Notes: a model not told the origin generated them from the letters alone. A stretch of 64,000 bases of DNA from Halobacillus massiliensis (GCF_900166625.1 NZ_LT800499.1:971558-1035557); one strand, 5' to 3'; counted from the stretch's first letter, positions 40,371 through 48,456 are shown. Numbers and translations are program-made.

Positions 40371-40403
40371 AAACCGGATGCAGTCCATGCATCCGGTTTT
40401 TTT
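40371..40403 (+). terminator. Terminator of yidC2
   Basis: aaaccggatgca (40371-40382) pairs perfectly with tgcatccggttt (40388-40399), followed by Ts. It lies six bases after the stop codon. Confidence 0.88.
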
Positions 40404-40531
40404 ATTGTGATTGTACAAGAGTATGAGGTGTACAGGTTAGAGAACCGTTTTGTTTAAAAAGGAGGAGATGACCAACAAGTCCCAGAATAGATATATATTA
40501 AAATATCCCATTAATAAAGGAGGGAAAGATA

Positions 40532-40613
40532 ATGGCTGCAGGTTGAAAAAATAGCTGATTGTAAACTTCCGGTAACTGAATTTTGATCCTGACGGTAACA
40601 TTTTTAATGGGTA
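40532..40613 (+). pseudogene. Remnant of a VOC-family gene
   Basis: A strong aaaggagggaaag site and ATG are followed by only four codons, but the continuing text translates as VEKIADCKLPVTEF in one frame and FDPDGNIF in the next, the classic VOC C-terminal motif. A frameshift and internal deletion have destroyed it. An intact VOC gene follows 70 bases later, preceded by the same aataaaggag context, which suggests a decayed tandem duplicate. Confidence 0.6.
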
Positions 40614-40683
40614 GGAGACCTTCAGAATGCCCGTGTTTTAGCAAGTCTATTTTTGAAAAATTCATTAATAAAGGAGCCTGTTT

Positions 40684-41058
40684 ATGAGTAAATCGTTTCT
40701 TGAACAAGTTCACTATATTAGAATTCCTGTGCGAGATCTCGAGCAGTCCGCTCAATGGTATAGAGACATTTTAGGCCTTCAATTATTAACCATTACTGAG
40801 GATCCTTATGCCATAATTAAGGTGAATGAAGGACCTCTTTTGCTTATCTTAGTGCCTGCTGGAAATGAAACCTTTTCCCATTTTACCGTCAACGATGAAC
40901 CAGCTTTTAGTATAGGATTTACGAGCCCGGAATTATACGAATTCCATCAACATCTTCATGATAATGGAGTGAAGGTGGACGATGTAAAAGAAGACAATGG
41001 ACACTCCTTTTTCCACTTTTTTGATCCCAATGGGAATAAACTTCAAGTACACTGGTAA
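40684..41058 (+). CDS. VOC-family protein
   Basis: A 124-residue VOC unit: VHYIRIPVRDLEQSAQWYRD, ILGLQLLTITEDPYAIIKV and a C-terminal HSFFHFFDPNGNKLQVHW. It belongs to the glyoxalase/bleomycin resistance superfamily; substrate unknown. ATG 40684 follows aaaggagcctg. It is monocistronic and followed by a bidirectional terminator shared with the convergent terC gene. Confidence 0.85.
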   Translation: MSKSFLEQVHYIRIPVRDLEQSAQWYRDILGLQLLTITEDPYAIIKVNEGPLLLILVPAGNETFSHFTVNDEPAFSIGFTSPELYEFHQHLHDNGVKVDDVKEDNGHSFFHFFDPNGNKLQVHW

Positions 41059-41111
41059 ATTACATAATAATATCGTTGTTTAGCAAAGAAAGATGGATAT
41101 CAGGACAGTAA

Positions 41112-41143
41112 AAAAAGGAATCCTATTTTTAGGATTCCTTTTT
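41112..41143. terminator. Bidirectional terminator
   Basis: aaaaaggaatcct (41112-41124) and aggattccttttt (41131-41143) are perfect inverted arms. It serves the VOC gene and the minus-strand terC gene, whose stop codon lies in the loop. Confidence 0.85.
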
Positions 41144-41902
41144 ATTAGCTTTCCTTTTATCTGAAGAGGAGAACCAGCCAACTAGTGCGATCGCCACCAA
41201 GATTCCCCAAAAGGTCACTTTCCACCAGATGGATTCAGGGAAATGTTCAGGGATGATTTTAAGATTAGGGTGTGCGAGTACGTGTACACCTAATTTGATA
41301 CCTACCCAGCCAATAATGACATAGGCTGCATTTTCTAATCCTGGTTTATTTTCCAACAGCCTGATAAAATACGTTGCGGCAAAACGAATTAAAACAACTC
41401 CGATCATACCTGCAACAAAGATTACTATAAACTTCGCTCCGTCCATTCCTCCGATTGAGGAAAAGTCGGTATTTGGCAATGTTGCTGCGAGTGCTACAGC
41501 CGCTAAAATGGAATCGATGGCAAAGGCGATATCAGCTAACTCAACCTTTAAAACCGACATCCAAAAACCTGAGCTATTGTTCTGCTTCTTCCCAGGGCCC
41601 TCTGTATCCCTTGATTTCTTTTTCTTATTTTTCCACAGATTACGAAGGGCTATATATATCAAATAGGCAGCACCAAGTGCCTGGATTTGCCAGATATCCA
41701 CAAGGAAGGATATTAAAAATAAGGAGGCAAAACGGAAAATCACGGCTCCGCCTAATCCATATAGTAAGGCTCTTTTATGCTGTTCTTTAGGTAAATGTTT
41801 GACCATCATGGCCATAACCACGGCATTATCTGCTGCAAGGATACCTTCCAGTCCAATCAGCACGACAAACACCCATGCATATTCAAGGAATATTCCAGAA
41901 AT
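41129..41902 (-). CDS. TerC-family membrane protein
   Basis: A TerC/YkoY-type protein of about 257 residues: LEYAWVFVVLIGLEGILAADNAVVMAMMVKHLP (split: key parts LEGILAADN and MMVKHLP), then about seven helices with the ion-binding acidic residues (ADN, DIAFAIDS). TerC proteins export Mn(II) or help load Mn on secreted enzymes. The open frame extends to ATG 42091, but residues before LEYAW do not fit the family. The best ribosome binding site (aaagggg, 41913-41919) points to ATT 41902, or GTG 41911, so a near-cognate start is proposed. Confidence 0.75.
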   Translation of the reverse strand: MSGIFLEYAWVFVVLIGLEGILAADNAVVMAMMVKHLPKEQHKRALLYGLGGAVIFRFASLFLISFLVDIWQIQALGAAYLIYIALRNLWKNKKKKSRDTEGPGKKQNNSSGFWMSVLKVELADIAFAIDSILAAVALAATLPNTDFSSIGGMDGAKFIVIFVAGMIGVVLIRFAATYFIRLLENKPGLENAAYVIIGWVGIKLGVHVLAHPNLKIIPEHFPESIWWKVTFWGILVAIALVGWFSSSDKRKANKKES

Positions 41903-42090
41903 AGTAACCACCCCTTTCACTACTCCATATATATCCTGAAGAGAAGGTGTGGTAAACAAAATAGTGCCAAAAAGCTTGCAGTAATGGTGTTGCGCAATCT
42001 TGGTTAATCCTGTGGGATGATTCCCCAAAGACAAGAAATCACCTAATTTCCTTAACAACGCAAAGAATAAAAAGCTCCTCCTTACGAACA
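41903..42090 (-). other. Long 5' leader of terC
   Basis: About 190 bases between the divergent FAD gene and the likely terC start. On the minus strand it holds ctttggggaatcatccc and gcgcaacaccattactgc, vaguely like the conserved boxes of yybP-ykoY manganese riboswitches, which often precede terC genes. The match is too weak to call. Confidence 0.3.
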
Positions 42091-42113
42091 CTATGAAAAA
42101 AGGGGGAAGCCTT

Positions 42114-43202
42114 GTGAAAATAGCGATTATCGGGGCAGGACTTGCCGGTCTTTCCTGTGCCTTAACATTGGAAAAGCACGGACATTCTGCTGATATATTT
42201 GAACAACGAATGGAAATAGGTTTTCGTTATGACATTGCAGAATTAATGACACCTATTTTTCACACCCCCATCAATGACTCGGTGAAATTCTTTTCGGAAA
42301 CCTATGATATTCATTTAAAGCCGTCTAGTAATGTACAAAAAATATATGTTCATTCTGAAAACGAATCGGCCTTTGTCGAAGGAAATATTGGTTTTATCAA
42401 TATGCGGGGCGAATATAAGGATGCCTATGAGAAGCAATTGGCCCAGCAGCTGGTACGCAGCAAAATCCATGAGGACAATCATGTGACACATGAAGATATC
42501 TCAAAAGAATATACCCATGTCGTATTAGCCTCAGGTGATCCACAGGATACACAGCAAATTCAGCCATTTGACGTGGCGTACGCTTCTGCTTTTGCCGGTG
42601 CTATCGTTAAAGGGGATTTTGTCCGTAATGAGGTACATACCTGGTTCAATAACCACTTTGCTCCAAAAGGTATGGGTTACCTGCTGCCTCACTCCACAAC
42701 AGAAGCGACTCTCGTGCTCGTCTATCCCCAATATGAAGACGAGTGGGTAGAAAAAAGAAATCAGTTCTGGGAAACAATGGTGAAGCAAGCGTCACGGACC
42801 CTGAAACAGGACATTATCATTGAAAAAGAATTTACGATCAACGATTACATGATAGGAAAATCAAGGTATCCTCGAATCGGCAACACGTTCTTTGTGGGCA
42901 ATTGTTTCGGAGCCATTACACCATTCTTAGGTTTTGGCCAGACGGGAGCTATTCTTAGCGGCATTTACGCTGCTCAGGATATTTGCGGGCTTGGAGATTA
43001 TGAAGAACTGTGTAAACCGCTCTATAAGGATTATGATGATTCGCTGGTTCTCCGCAGAGGGATTGAAAGCCTGAGTAATCATCAGCTGGATCTAGTAACT
43101 AAATCACTTCACAATTCGATGGTGAAAAAGATCGTTGCCCAGCCGAACATGAGTGTTTTGAAAGGACTCAGCCACTTGTTGAAGCCTTTTACACCGAAAT
43201 AA
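42114..43202 (+). CDS. FAD-dependent oxidoreductase
   Basis: A 362-residue flavoprotein with an N-terminal dinucleotide-binding motif KIAIIGAGLAGLSCALTLEK (GxGxxG), glutamate at the end of strand 2 (DIFEQ), and a late FVGNCFGAITPFLGFGQTGAI that resembles the flavin-contacting GD-like motif of monooxygenases and geranylgeranyl reductases. Cytosolic, no signal. Substrate unknown. GTG 42114 has aagggggaag upstream; ATG 42093 lacks a site. Divergent from terC. Confidence 0.8.
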   Translation: MKIAIIGAGLAGLSCALTLEKHGHSADIFEQRMEIGFRYDIAELMTPIFHTPINDSVKFFSETYDIHLKPSSNVQKIYVHSENESAFVEGNIGFINMRGEYKDAYEKQLAQQLVRSKIHEDNHVTHEDISKEYTHVVLASGDPQDTQQIQPFDVAYASAFAGAIVKGDFVRNEVHTWFNNHFAPKGMGYLLPHSTTEATLVLVYPQYEDEWVEKRNQFWETMVKQASRTLKQDIIIEKEFTINDYMIGKSRYPRIGNTFFVGNCFGAITPFLGFGQTGAILSGIYAAQDICGLGDYEELCKPLYKDYDDSLVLRRGIESLSNHQLDLVTKSLHNSMVKKIVAQPNMSVLKGLSHLLKPFTPK

Positions 43203-43344
43203 CGAATCCTCTTCGAATTTTTTATGGGAAGTCATCATCTTTTGAGATAAATATCATATACATGAAAAAGAGGGAAAGTGCTTTTGAACTTGACGACCAG
43301 CCTGGTGAAAATTTTCATTTGTACGACTTTTTTGAAAACTAGGC

Positions 43345-43373
43345 TTTACTTTAAGGCAAAGTTCTTATATACT
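43345..43373 (+). promoter_or_regulatory. Promoter of the YrzI-like small-ORF operon
   Basis: TTTACT (43345-43350), 17-base spacer, TATACT (43368-43373), about 43 bases before the first small ORF. Confidence 0.65.
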
Positions 43374-43415
43374 TTCAAAGTAAGAAATAATTAACAGAAA
43401 GCGAGGTCGAAACCA

Positions 43416-43499
43416 ATGATGAACTATTTAACGATGAACACTTTAACTTGGAACAAGACTGTACAACTAAATCGACCTGCGCTATTTATTAGACCCTAA
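43416..43499 (+). CDS. Leader small ORF of the YrzI-like operon
   Basis: A 27-residue peptide (MMNYLTMNTLTWNKTVQLNR, then PALFIRP) with a moderate gcgaggtc site before ATG 43416. No known family. It ends about 24 bases before the first of three tandem terminator hairpins, the position of a leader peptide or the first member of a small-ORF mRNA. Coding status is inferred from start site and placement only. Confidence 0.5.
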   Translation: MMNYLTMNTLTWNKTVQLNRPALFIRP

Positions 43500-43522
43500 A
43501 TATTTTTAAAAAATAGGTTCAT

Positions 43523-43676
43523 AAAAGCCGCAGGTGATGCATATTGTATTCCTGTGGCTTTTTTGCATCTTCATAAATGAAGAGCTTTAAAGCAGAGCCA
43601 CAGGACACCTGTGGCTTTTTTGCGCCTTCATAAACGAAGAGCTTTAAAGCAAAGCCACAGGGATACCTGTGGCTTT
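43523..43676 (+). terminator. Three tandem terminator hairpins
   Basis: Hairpin 1: 43523-43534/43551-43562. Hairpin 2: 43596-43604/43608-43616. Hairpin 3: 43651-43661/43666-43676. All share the stem gccacagg/cctgtggc and a T run. Hairpins 2 and 3 are parts of a direct repeat of about 55 bases, cttcataaa-y-gaagagctttaaagc plus stem, at 43569-43620 and 43626-43677; each unit also has a cttca/tgaag mini-stem and the palindrome gctttaaagc. Confidence 0.8.
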
Positions 43677-43745
43677 TACTTATGGAATCAAAGGGTATTT
43701 ATACTCTTTTGATATAAAAATTTTTCAATTTTAAGGAGGTGAGCA

Positions 43746-43886
43746 ATGATGACCATGCAATTCTTTATTTTCACTATTCGTGTGACGCGGAACAAAAAAC
43801 AAAGTTATTCACCGCTCCCCGGTTACCGACCGAGTGCTCAGGAACAATGGCTTGACCGAAAAGCAAACACTAAAAATATCATCTAA
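43746..43886 (+). CDS. YrzI-family-like small protein
   Basis: A 46-residue protein: hydrophobic start MMTMQFFIFTIRVTRNKKQS, then a polar, charged tail ending DRKANTKNII. This fits the Bac_small_YrzI pattern (short hydrophobic strand, basic middle, charged end). In B. subtilis YrzI is a toxic small peptide encoded in a polycistronic mRNA controlled by the ribosome-associated endonuclease Rae1. A very strong taaggaggtgagc site precedes ATG 43746. Family assignment is from memory of the pattern. Confidence 0.6.
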   Translation: MMTMQFFIFTIRVTRNKKQSYSPLPGYRPSAQEQWLDRKANTKNII

Positions 43887-43903
43887 GAAAGGGAGTGGAC
43901 CCA

Positions 43904-43969
43904 ATGGCTGAACTATTATTAAGGATTGAATTTATGAATTGGTTAAATGCGGAGAAGGATTCCGCTTAG
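43904..43969 (+). CDS. 21-residue small ORF in the YrzI-like operon
   Basis: MAELLLRIEFMNWLNAEKDS plus Ala, preceded by aaagggagtgg at ideal spacing. Its place between two YrzI-like ORFs and its Glu-Lys pair (residues 17-18) recall S1025 of B. subtilis, the short ORF within which Rae1 cleaves; that comparison is from memory. The product has no other recognisable feature. Confidence 0.55.
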   Translation: MAELLLRIEFMNWLNAEKDSA

Positions 43970-43992
43970 TGACAAACACTTAGGAGGAATAT

Positions 43993-44130
43993 ATGATGAG
44001 AATTAACATGTTGATATTTGTGATATCATTTGAAAAAATCGCGCCAGAAGCTAGAGATCGTTCGGCTAAGCGTGCTCGAGTAATCAGTGATCGCATTAAT
44101 GAAGTAAAAATGAAACACCATCAATTGTAA
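43993..44130 (+). CDS. Second YrzI-family-like small protein
   Basis: A 45-residue protein, MMRINMLIFVISFEKIAPEA then a basic helix RDRSAKRARVISDRINEVKM. The hydrophobic strand followed by a charged tail matches the first YrzI-like protein. A perfect aggagg lies five bases before ATG 43993. It is the last small ORF before a strong terminator, as yrzI is the last gene in B. subtilis. Confidence 0.6.
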   Translation: MMRINMLIFVISFEKIAPEARDRSAKRARVISDRINEVKMKHHQL

Positions 44131-44177
44131 TAAGCACTCTCCTTTTGGAGAAACATAAGGTTAATTGAAACACCAAG

Positions 44178-44226
44178 ACTGCCAAGACTCTAATTCCTAT
44201 TAGGGTCTTGGCAGTTTAATTTTTGA
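44178..44226 (+). terminator. Terminator of the small-ORF operon
   Basis: A 17-bp stem with one G-T pair, 44178-44194 against 44199-44215, followed by ttaattttt. Confidence 0.88.
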
Positions 44227-44272
44227 AAATCTACATAAATGCAGTTGGACATAGAGGTGAAAGGAGTCAATT

Positions 44273-44401
44273 ATGCATGGGACGGTATGATTTTTATTTT
44301 CCACCTTTAGCCGTATGAGTAAAATAACCCCGTCAATAGATCTTATTTTTTTCGTATCACCGGCCGCGCTGAATAGACTGCTGTTAAAAACTCTTATCTA
44401 A
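44273..44401 (+). pseudogene. Possible further YrzI-like small ORF interrupted by TGA
   Basis: A strong gaggtgaaaggag site precedes ATG 44273, but codon 6 is TGA (44288-44290). The same frame then runs open for 37 codons as FLFSTFSRMSKITPSIDLIF and on to LLLKTLI. The hydrophobic opening after the stop is like YrzI members. It could be a decayed member, or ATG 44315 could start a 28-residue peptide. Confidence 0.3.
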
Positions 44402-44542
44402 CTTTTGGTAAATGATAAAAAGTGATGATCTTATATTCTGAAAAAGAAGTTTTATTAAATGGAGCTTTAGGCGAATTGAATAATAAAGAAGACTTTATCG
44501 CACAATAAATAACAATATAAGTTTTCTAGAGGCTGATGACTA

Positions 44543-46024
44543 GTGAGATTCAATAGTAACAAAGATCTTGATAACGTAACCATTTTACAAGGATTAGAAG
44601 AGCTGGCTGAATCAGCTGATTTTATCCATTACAAGAATGAAGGCAAACCCGTTACCTACTATGTGAACTATTTTAAAAGCTTAATTGATGTAGAAATCTT
44701 ACATCGGGATATTCTTCCTTACATTTCCAAAAACAGATCGACTGAATTAAAGAAAATAAAAAATGAGATACCAGTGGAAGTGGTCATGGAAACGTCAGAT
44801 GTTAATCTCATTAAGGAAAAAATATTTAGAGGCTTTATTTATGTTCAATTTAAAAATGATCTTTCCACAGGATTACTGATAAGAGCTGAATTGAAATCCT
44901 TACGGAATGTTACCTCCCCTGAAGTGGAATTCAGTGTTTTAGGTCCAAAGGAAGCTTTCGTAGAATCCTATGAGCTCAATTTGAATATGATTCGCAGCCG
45001 CTTGCCGGATGCACAGTTAAGGGTAAAACAATTTAAAATTGGAACTTTATCCAAAACAAAAGTAGGACTGCTTTACATGGAAGGCATTACCAATGAAGAG
45101 AATGTAAGAACAGTTGAAGAAAGACTGAAAACCATTGAAATTGATGTTGTCAATGGTATATCCAATATATCCGAGTTAATAAGTGATAATGGTTTTTCTC
45201 CCTTTCCTCAGCTTATCGATACGGAGCGTCCTGACCGTACCTGTGCGGGTCTGGCTGAAGGTAAGGTTGTTATTATTATGGATCGTGCCCCAAATGTGTT
45301 ATTAGGTCCTACGAGTATCGTGGAATTCTTTTCATCTTTTGAAGATTATTATATTCATTGGATCTTAGCCTCAATGTTTCGACTGATACGTGTGATGGCC
45401 GTATGTCTTTCTATTATTGCCACCCCTATCTATGTAGCTGTATTAACGTACCATCATGAGCTCCTGCCACAAGACTTAATCGGTACCCTTGTGACTTCTA
45501 GGAGAAACGTACCATTTCCTCCCATTTTGGAAGCCATAATTTTAGAACTGACTATTGAATTACTGAGAGAAGCAGGAGCCCGGCTGCCAACTAAAATCGG
45601 TCAAACGATAGGTATTGTGGGAGGTATTGTTATTGGTACGGCAGCCGTTCAAGCCGGATTAACTAGTAACATCCTGTTAATTATTGTAGCCCTTAGCGCT
45701 TTAGGCTCTTTCACTACGCCTATATATACGATTGGTAATACCATTCGGTTAATAAGATTTCCACTTCTCCTACTTGCAAGTCTATTCGGGTTATTAGGTG
45801 TAGTGATTAGTGGTGGGTTTATAATCGCTCATTTAATTCAATTAAAGTCCCTAAACAGACCTTACTTGGAGCCCATATATCCATTTCGACTAGGTGATTT
45901 TCGAGATGCAATCGTCCGGTTGACTATAAAAGAAAGAAATATGCGTCCTCAATATCTGAGAACTCAGAAACCAGTCCGGTTTATCAAAAAGGAGCTAAAA
46001 AAACGGCGGGATATTTATGAATAA
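44543..46024 (+). CDS. Spore germination protein, GerAA/GerKA family
   Basis: A 493-residue A-subunit of a Ger nutrient receptor. The N-terminal soluble half (residues 1-240) includes FIHYKNEGKPVTYYVNYFKS; the signature RTCAGLAEGKVVIIMDRAPNVL-type segment leads into membrane helices (about 280-440) with PFPPILEAIILELTIELLREA. It sits in the inner membrane of the spore and with B and C subunits forms the germinant-gated ion channel. GTG 44543 has agaggctga upstream. First of three genes; the nutrient is unknown. Confidence 0.92.
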   Translation: MRFNSNKDLDNVTILQGLEELAESADFIHYKNEGKPVTYYVNYFKSLIDVEILHRDILPYISKNRSTELKKIKNEIPVEVVMETSDVNLIKEKIFRGFIYVQFKNDLSTGLLIRAELKSLRNVTSPEVEFSVLGPKEAFVESYELNLNMIRSRLPDAQLRVKQFKIGTLSKTKVGLLYMEGITNEENVRTVEERLKTIEIDVVNGISNISELISDNGFSPFPQLIDTERPDRTCAGLAEGKVVIIMDRAPNVLLGPTSIVEFFSSFEDYYIHWILASMFRLIRVMAVCLSIIATPIYVAVLTYHHELLPQDLIGTLVTSRRNVPFPPILEAIILELTIELLREAGARLPTKIGQTIGIVGGIVIGTAAVQAGLTSNILLIIVALSALGSFTTPIYTIGNTIRLIRFPLLLLASLFGLLGVVISGGFIIAHLIQLKSLNRPYLEPIYPFRLGDFRDAIVRLTIKERNMRPQYLRTQKPVRFIKKELKKRRDIYE

Positions 46025-46039
46025 GAGGGAGGGGTAATA

Positions 46040-47134
46040 ATGGAAGGATCGATATCTGTAAAAGAAAGCTCTAAAGTCTCTCCCTTCTTCGCTTTTTTTA
46101 TCATTTCCTCTACTCAGATTGGTGTCGGTGTATTAGGATTTCAAAAATATATCGTACAGGGGATGGGATATGATGCATGGATGGCTGTAATCCTAGCTGG
46201 ACTTGCCATTCATCTGTATATATGGCTCATTTATTCTATTATGAATCGGACCCAAATGGATATTATTTACTTAAATAGAGCCTTGCTGGGAAAGTGGCTG
46301 GGAAACTTCATAAATGCGATTCTTATTGCCTACCTTCTCCTGCTATCCTTGACTGTATTGCGGTCCTATATTGAAATTGTTCAAGTATGGATGTTTAAAA
46401 ATCTAAATACTTGGGTGATTTCCTTCTTCATTTTGTTTCTTGTAGCTTATGTCATTAAAGGGGGATTTCGTTCAGTCGCGGGGATATGTTTTCTCGGGGT
46501 TGCCATTCCAAGTTTCTTGTTGATTACCATCTATTTTCCCTTACAGTATGCGCATTTTGGGAATTTATTGCCTATTGGAAATTTCACTATCAAGGAATTA
46601 GGAATATCAACACGAAATATGGTGTTGAGTTACTTGGGATTTGAAATGATTTTCTTTTTTTATCCTTTTATTAAAGAGGGTAAAAAATCGCAAAAATGGG
46701 CTCAACTTGGACACTTGTCTTCTGTACTTACTTATTTAATTATCGGAATTATTTCATTCGCATATTTTTCAGAACCTTATTTAAGAAAAACAGAATGGAC
46801 TACCTTAACCTTATGGAAAGTAGTAGAATTTCCATTCCTGGCCAGATTTGAATATATAGGAGTAACCACATGGTTCATTGTAATAGTCCCTATATTATGT
46901 TTATGGTTATGGGCCGCAAGCCGAAGTGTGAAACATATATTTCCAAAGCTACAGCAAAAGAGCGTACTATTTGTCGTGTTAGCCCTTCTCTTTATTAGTG
47001 TAAGCTTCTTTCAGACAAGGGAAGAAATTAGTATGCTTAATACCTTCTCATCAAGATTCGGTTTTTACTTTTTTGGGGGATATGTTCCTTTTATGTATTT
47101 CATGACATTATTCAAAAAGGTGGATAAGATATGA
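46040..47134 (+). CDS. Spore germination protein, GerAB/GerKB family
   Basis: A 364-residue B-subunit with ten helices, of the amino acid-polyamine-organocation transporter fold; in GerA of B. subtilis this subunit binds the germinant amino acid. Opening FFAFFIISSTQIGVGVLGFQ and the LSYLGFEMIFFFYPFIKEG helix are typical. It starts 15 bases after the A subunit, with gagggaggggtaata upstream, and its end overlaps the C subunit by four bases. Confidence 0.92.
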   Translation: MEGSISVKESSKVSPFFAFFIISSTQIGVGVLGFQKYIVQGMGYDAWMAVILAGLAIHLYIWLIYSIMNRTQMDIIYLNRALLGKWLGNFINAILIAYLLLLSLTVLRSYIEIVQVWMFKNLNTWVISFFILFLVAYVIKGGFRSVAGICFLGVAIPSFLLITIYFPLQYAHFGNLLPIGNFTIKELGISTRNMVLSYLGFEMIFFFYPFIKEGKKSQKWAQLGHLSSVLTYLIIGIISFAYFSEPYLRKTEWTTLTLWKVVEFPFLARFEYIGVTTWFIVIVPILCLWLWAASRSVKHIFPKLQQKSVLFVVLALLFISVSFFQTREEISMLNTFSSRFGFYFFGGYVPFMYFMTLFKKVDKI

Positions 47135-48204
47135 AGTTTTTCACATTTCTTTCGATGTCATGTTTAGTTTTTCTATCAGGCTGCTTTATAGAGGAAAGTA
47201 TTGTAGACGATATTTCTATGATTACCGTTATAGGTTTTGATAAAGAAGAAGAGGATAAAGTGTTAGCCACAATCTCTGTACCCTATTATCTGTCGGAAAT
47301 TGAAGTTATTAACAGGGTCTACGAAACGGAAGGTTTTTTCACTAAAGACGCCGTTGATCTTGGAAGTAGCAAATCAGAAAATCCGATGGTCATTGCCCAG
47401 ACGGAAGTTATCATTTTTAGTAAGGAGTTAGCTGAAGAAGGACTGTTTAAGTATTTAGACTCCTATCAAAGAGACCCAAGCATTAGCACGCGTTTGTTTG
47501 TAGCTATAGCTAAGGAAGAAAGCGCTTCTTTATTGAGAAATCAACTTCCTACGAACAAAGATTTAGGAGTCACTTTAGGTCGGTTATTTCGTCATAATAT
47601 AGAGCAAAACTTTCTTCCTAAAACAAATCTCCACCTTTATTTATTTGATTATTATCAGGAAGGTGTGGACCCTGTTCTTCCCATCCTTACAAAAGAGCAA
47701 GACGCTTTTGTTATCGACGGCATCGGTTTCTTAAAGGGCGATCAATTAAAAGGAACGATTAATTTTAATTATGACACCATGGTATTTAGACAGCTTAAAG
47801 AATCGTTTGATCATGGGTCCTTCACGTTTAAAGTCAATGATGGAGAATTAGCCTCTGTGCAAAATATTTCTTCAAAGAAACATGTGGAAGTAAAAGAAGG
47901 AAGTACTCCAACAATAAAAATCAGAGTTGATATGGACGGATACATGCGAGAATATTCAGGATCTGGCGGCACAAAGAAAGTGATTAATGAAATTGACAAA
48001 GAGATGGAAAAACTTCTTGAAGCCAGGGCTAAGCATATCCTTCAGCAGTTTGAAGAATGGGGTGTCGATCCAATAGGGCTGGGAAATGAAATTAGAAAAA
48101 CGAGAAAAAACTGGAAGGAAAAAGAATGGGAAAATATTTACGAAAAAGTTAATGTAGAGGTTGAATATAATGTTACGGTCAAAGAAACGGGGGTAATTTC
48201 TTAG
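47131..48204 (+). CDS. Spore germination lipoprotein, GerAC/GerKC family
   Basis: A 357-residue lipoprotein (lipobox FLSGC, Cys18) on the outer face of the spore inner membrane. The N-terminal ISMITVIGFDKEEEDKVLAT and the C-terminal YEKVNVEVEYNVTVKETG match the C-subunit family. ATG 47131 overlaps the B-subunit stop; aaggtgg precedes it. The three genes form one late-sporulation operon, presumably under sigma-G, though I could not place the promoter. Confidence 0.92.
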   Translation: MKFFTFLSMSCLVFLSGCFIEESIVDDISMITVIGFDKEEEDKVLATISVPYYLSEIEVINRVYETEGFFTKDAVDLGSSKSENPMVIAQTEVIIFSKELAEEGLFKYLDSYQRDPSISTRLFVAIAKEESASLLRNQLPTNKDLGVTLGRLFRHNIEQNFLPKTNLHLYLFDYYQEGVDPVLPILTKEQDAFVIDGIGFLKGDQLKGTINFNYDTMVFRQLKESFDHGSFTFKVNDGELASVQNISSKKHVEVKEGSTPTIKIRVDMDGYMREYSGSGGTKKVINEIDKEMEKLLEARAKHILQQFEEWGVDPIGLGNEIRKTRKNWKEKEWENIYEKVNVEVEYNVTVKETGVIS

Positions 48205-48227
48205 CATAGTGTAAGAAAGTACTCGTG

Positions 48228-48262
48228 GCAAAGGATCACCCGCATATAGGGTGGTCCTTTGC
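48228..48262 (+). terminator. Terminator-like hairpin after the ger operon
   Basis: gcaaaggatcaccc (48228-48241) pairs over 14 bp, one G-T, with gggtggtcctttgc (48249-48262). Few Ts follow, so termination strength is uncertain. Confidence 0.65.
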
Positions 48263-48279
48263 TATTATTGAAAATAATT

Positions 48280-48456
48280 ATGGGGAGGATTAGACTTGAA
48301 AAAACAGTACATACTCTAATATTCGAAGATGTTGATGAGGATATTCATCGCTTACTATGTAATATTGAAAGAAAAAGTGTCTCTTTTCTTAAGCCGGCTT
48401 ATTCCGTGACGGAAGCAGCCGTTTACCTGGATAGTCAAAATAGTATTGATTATTGA
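48280..48456 (+). CDS. Possible small protein
   Basis: A 58-residue frame from ATG 48280 (GRIRLEKTVHTLIFEDVDED, later KPAYSVTEAAVYLDSQNS). A ggggagg motif lies inside its first codons and would suit a TTG at 48296 in another frame that encodes only seven residues. So translation signal and frame disagree; the gene may be decayed. No family recognised. Confidence 0.3.
   Translation: MGRIRLEKTVHTLIFEDVDEDIHRLLCNIERKSVSFLKPAYSVTEAAVYLDSQNSIDY

Noticed and set aside
41903-42090. yybP-ykoY manganese riboswitch upstream of terC
   Set aside because: The ggggagtag and downstream conserved boxes are not clearly present. Recorded only as a leader with weak similarity; an RF00080 search would decide.
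43262-43342. 26-codon ORF (MKKRESAFELDD start) before the small-ORF operon
   Set aside because: No ribosome binding site, and it ends just before the predicted promoter of the operon; insufficient support.
43523-43676. Tandem repeats that might suggest a CRISPR-like array
   Set aside because: Only three units, each a hairpin followed by a T run, with near-identical flanks instead of unique spacers and no cas genes. They are terminators.
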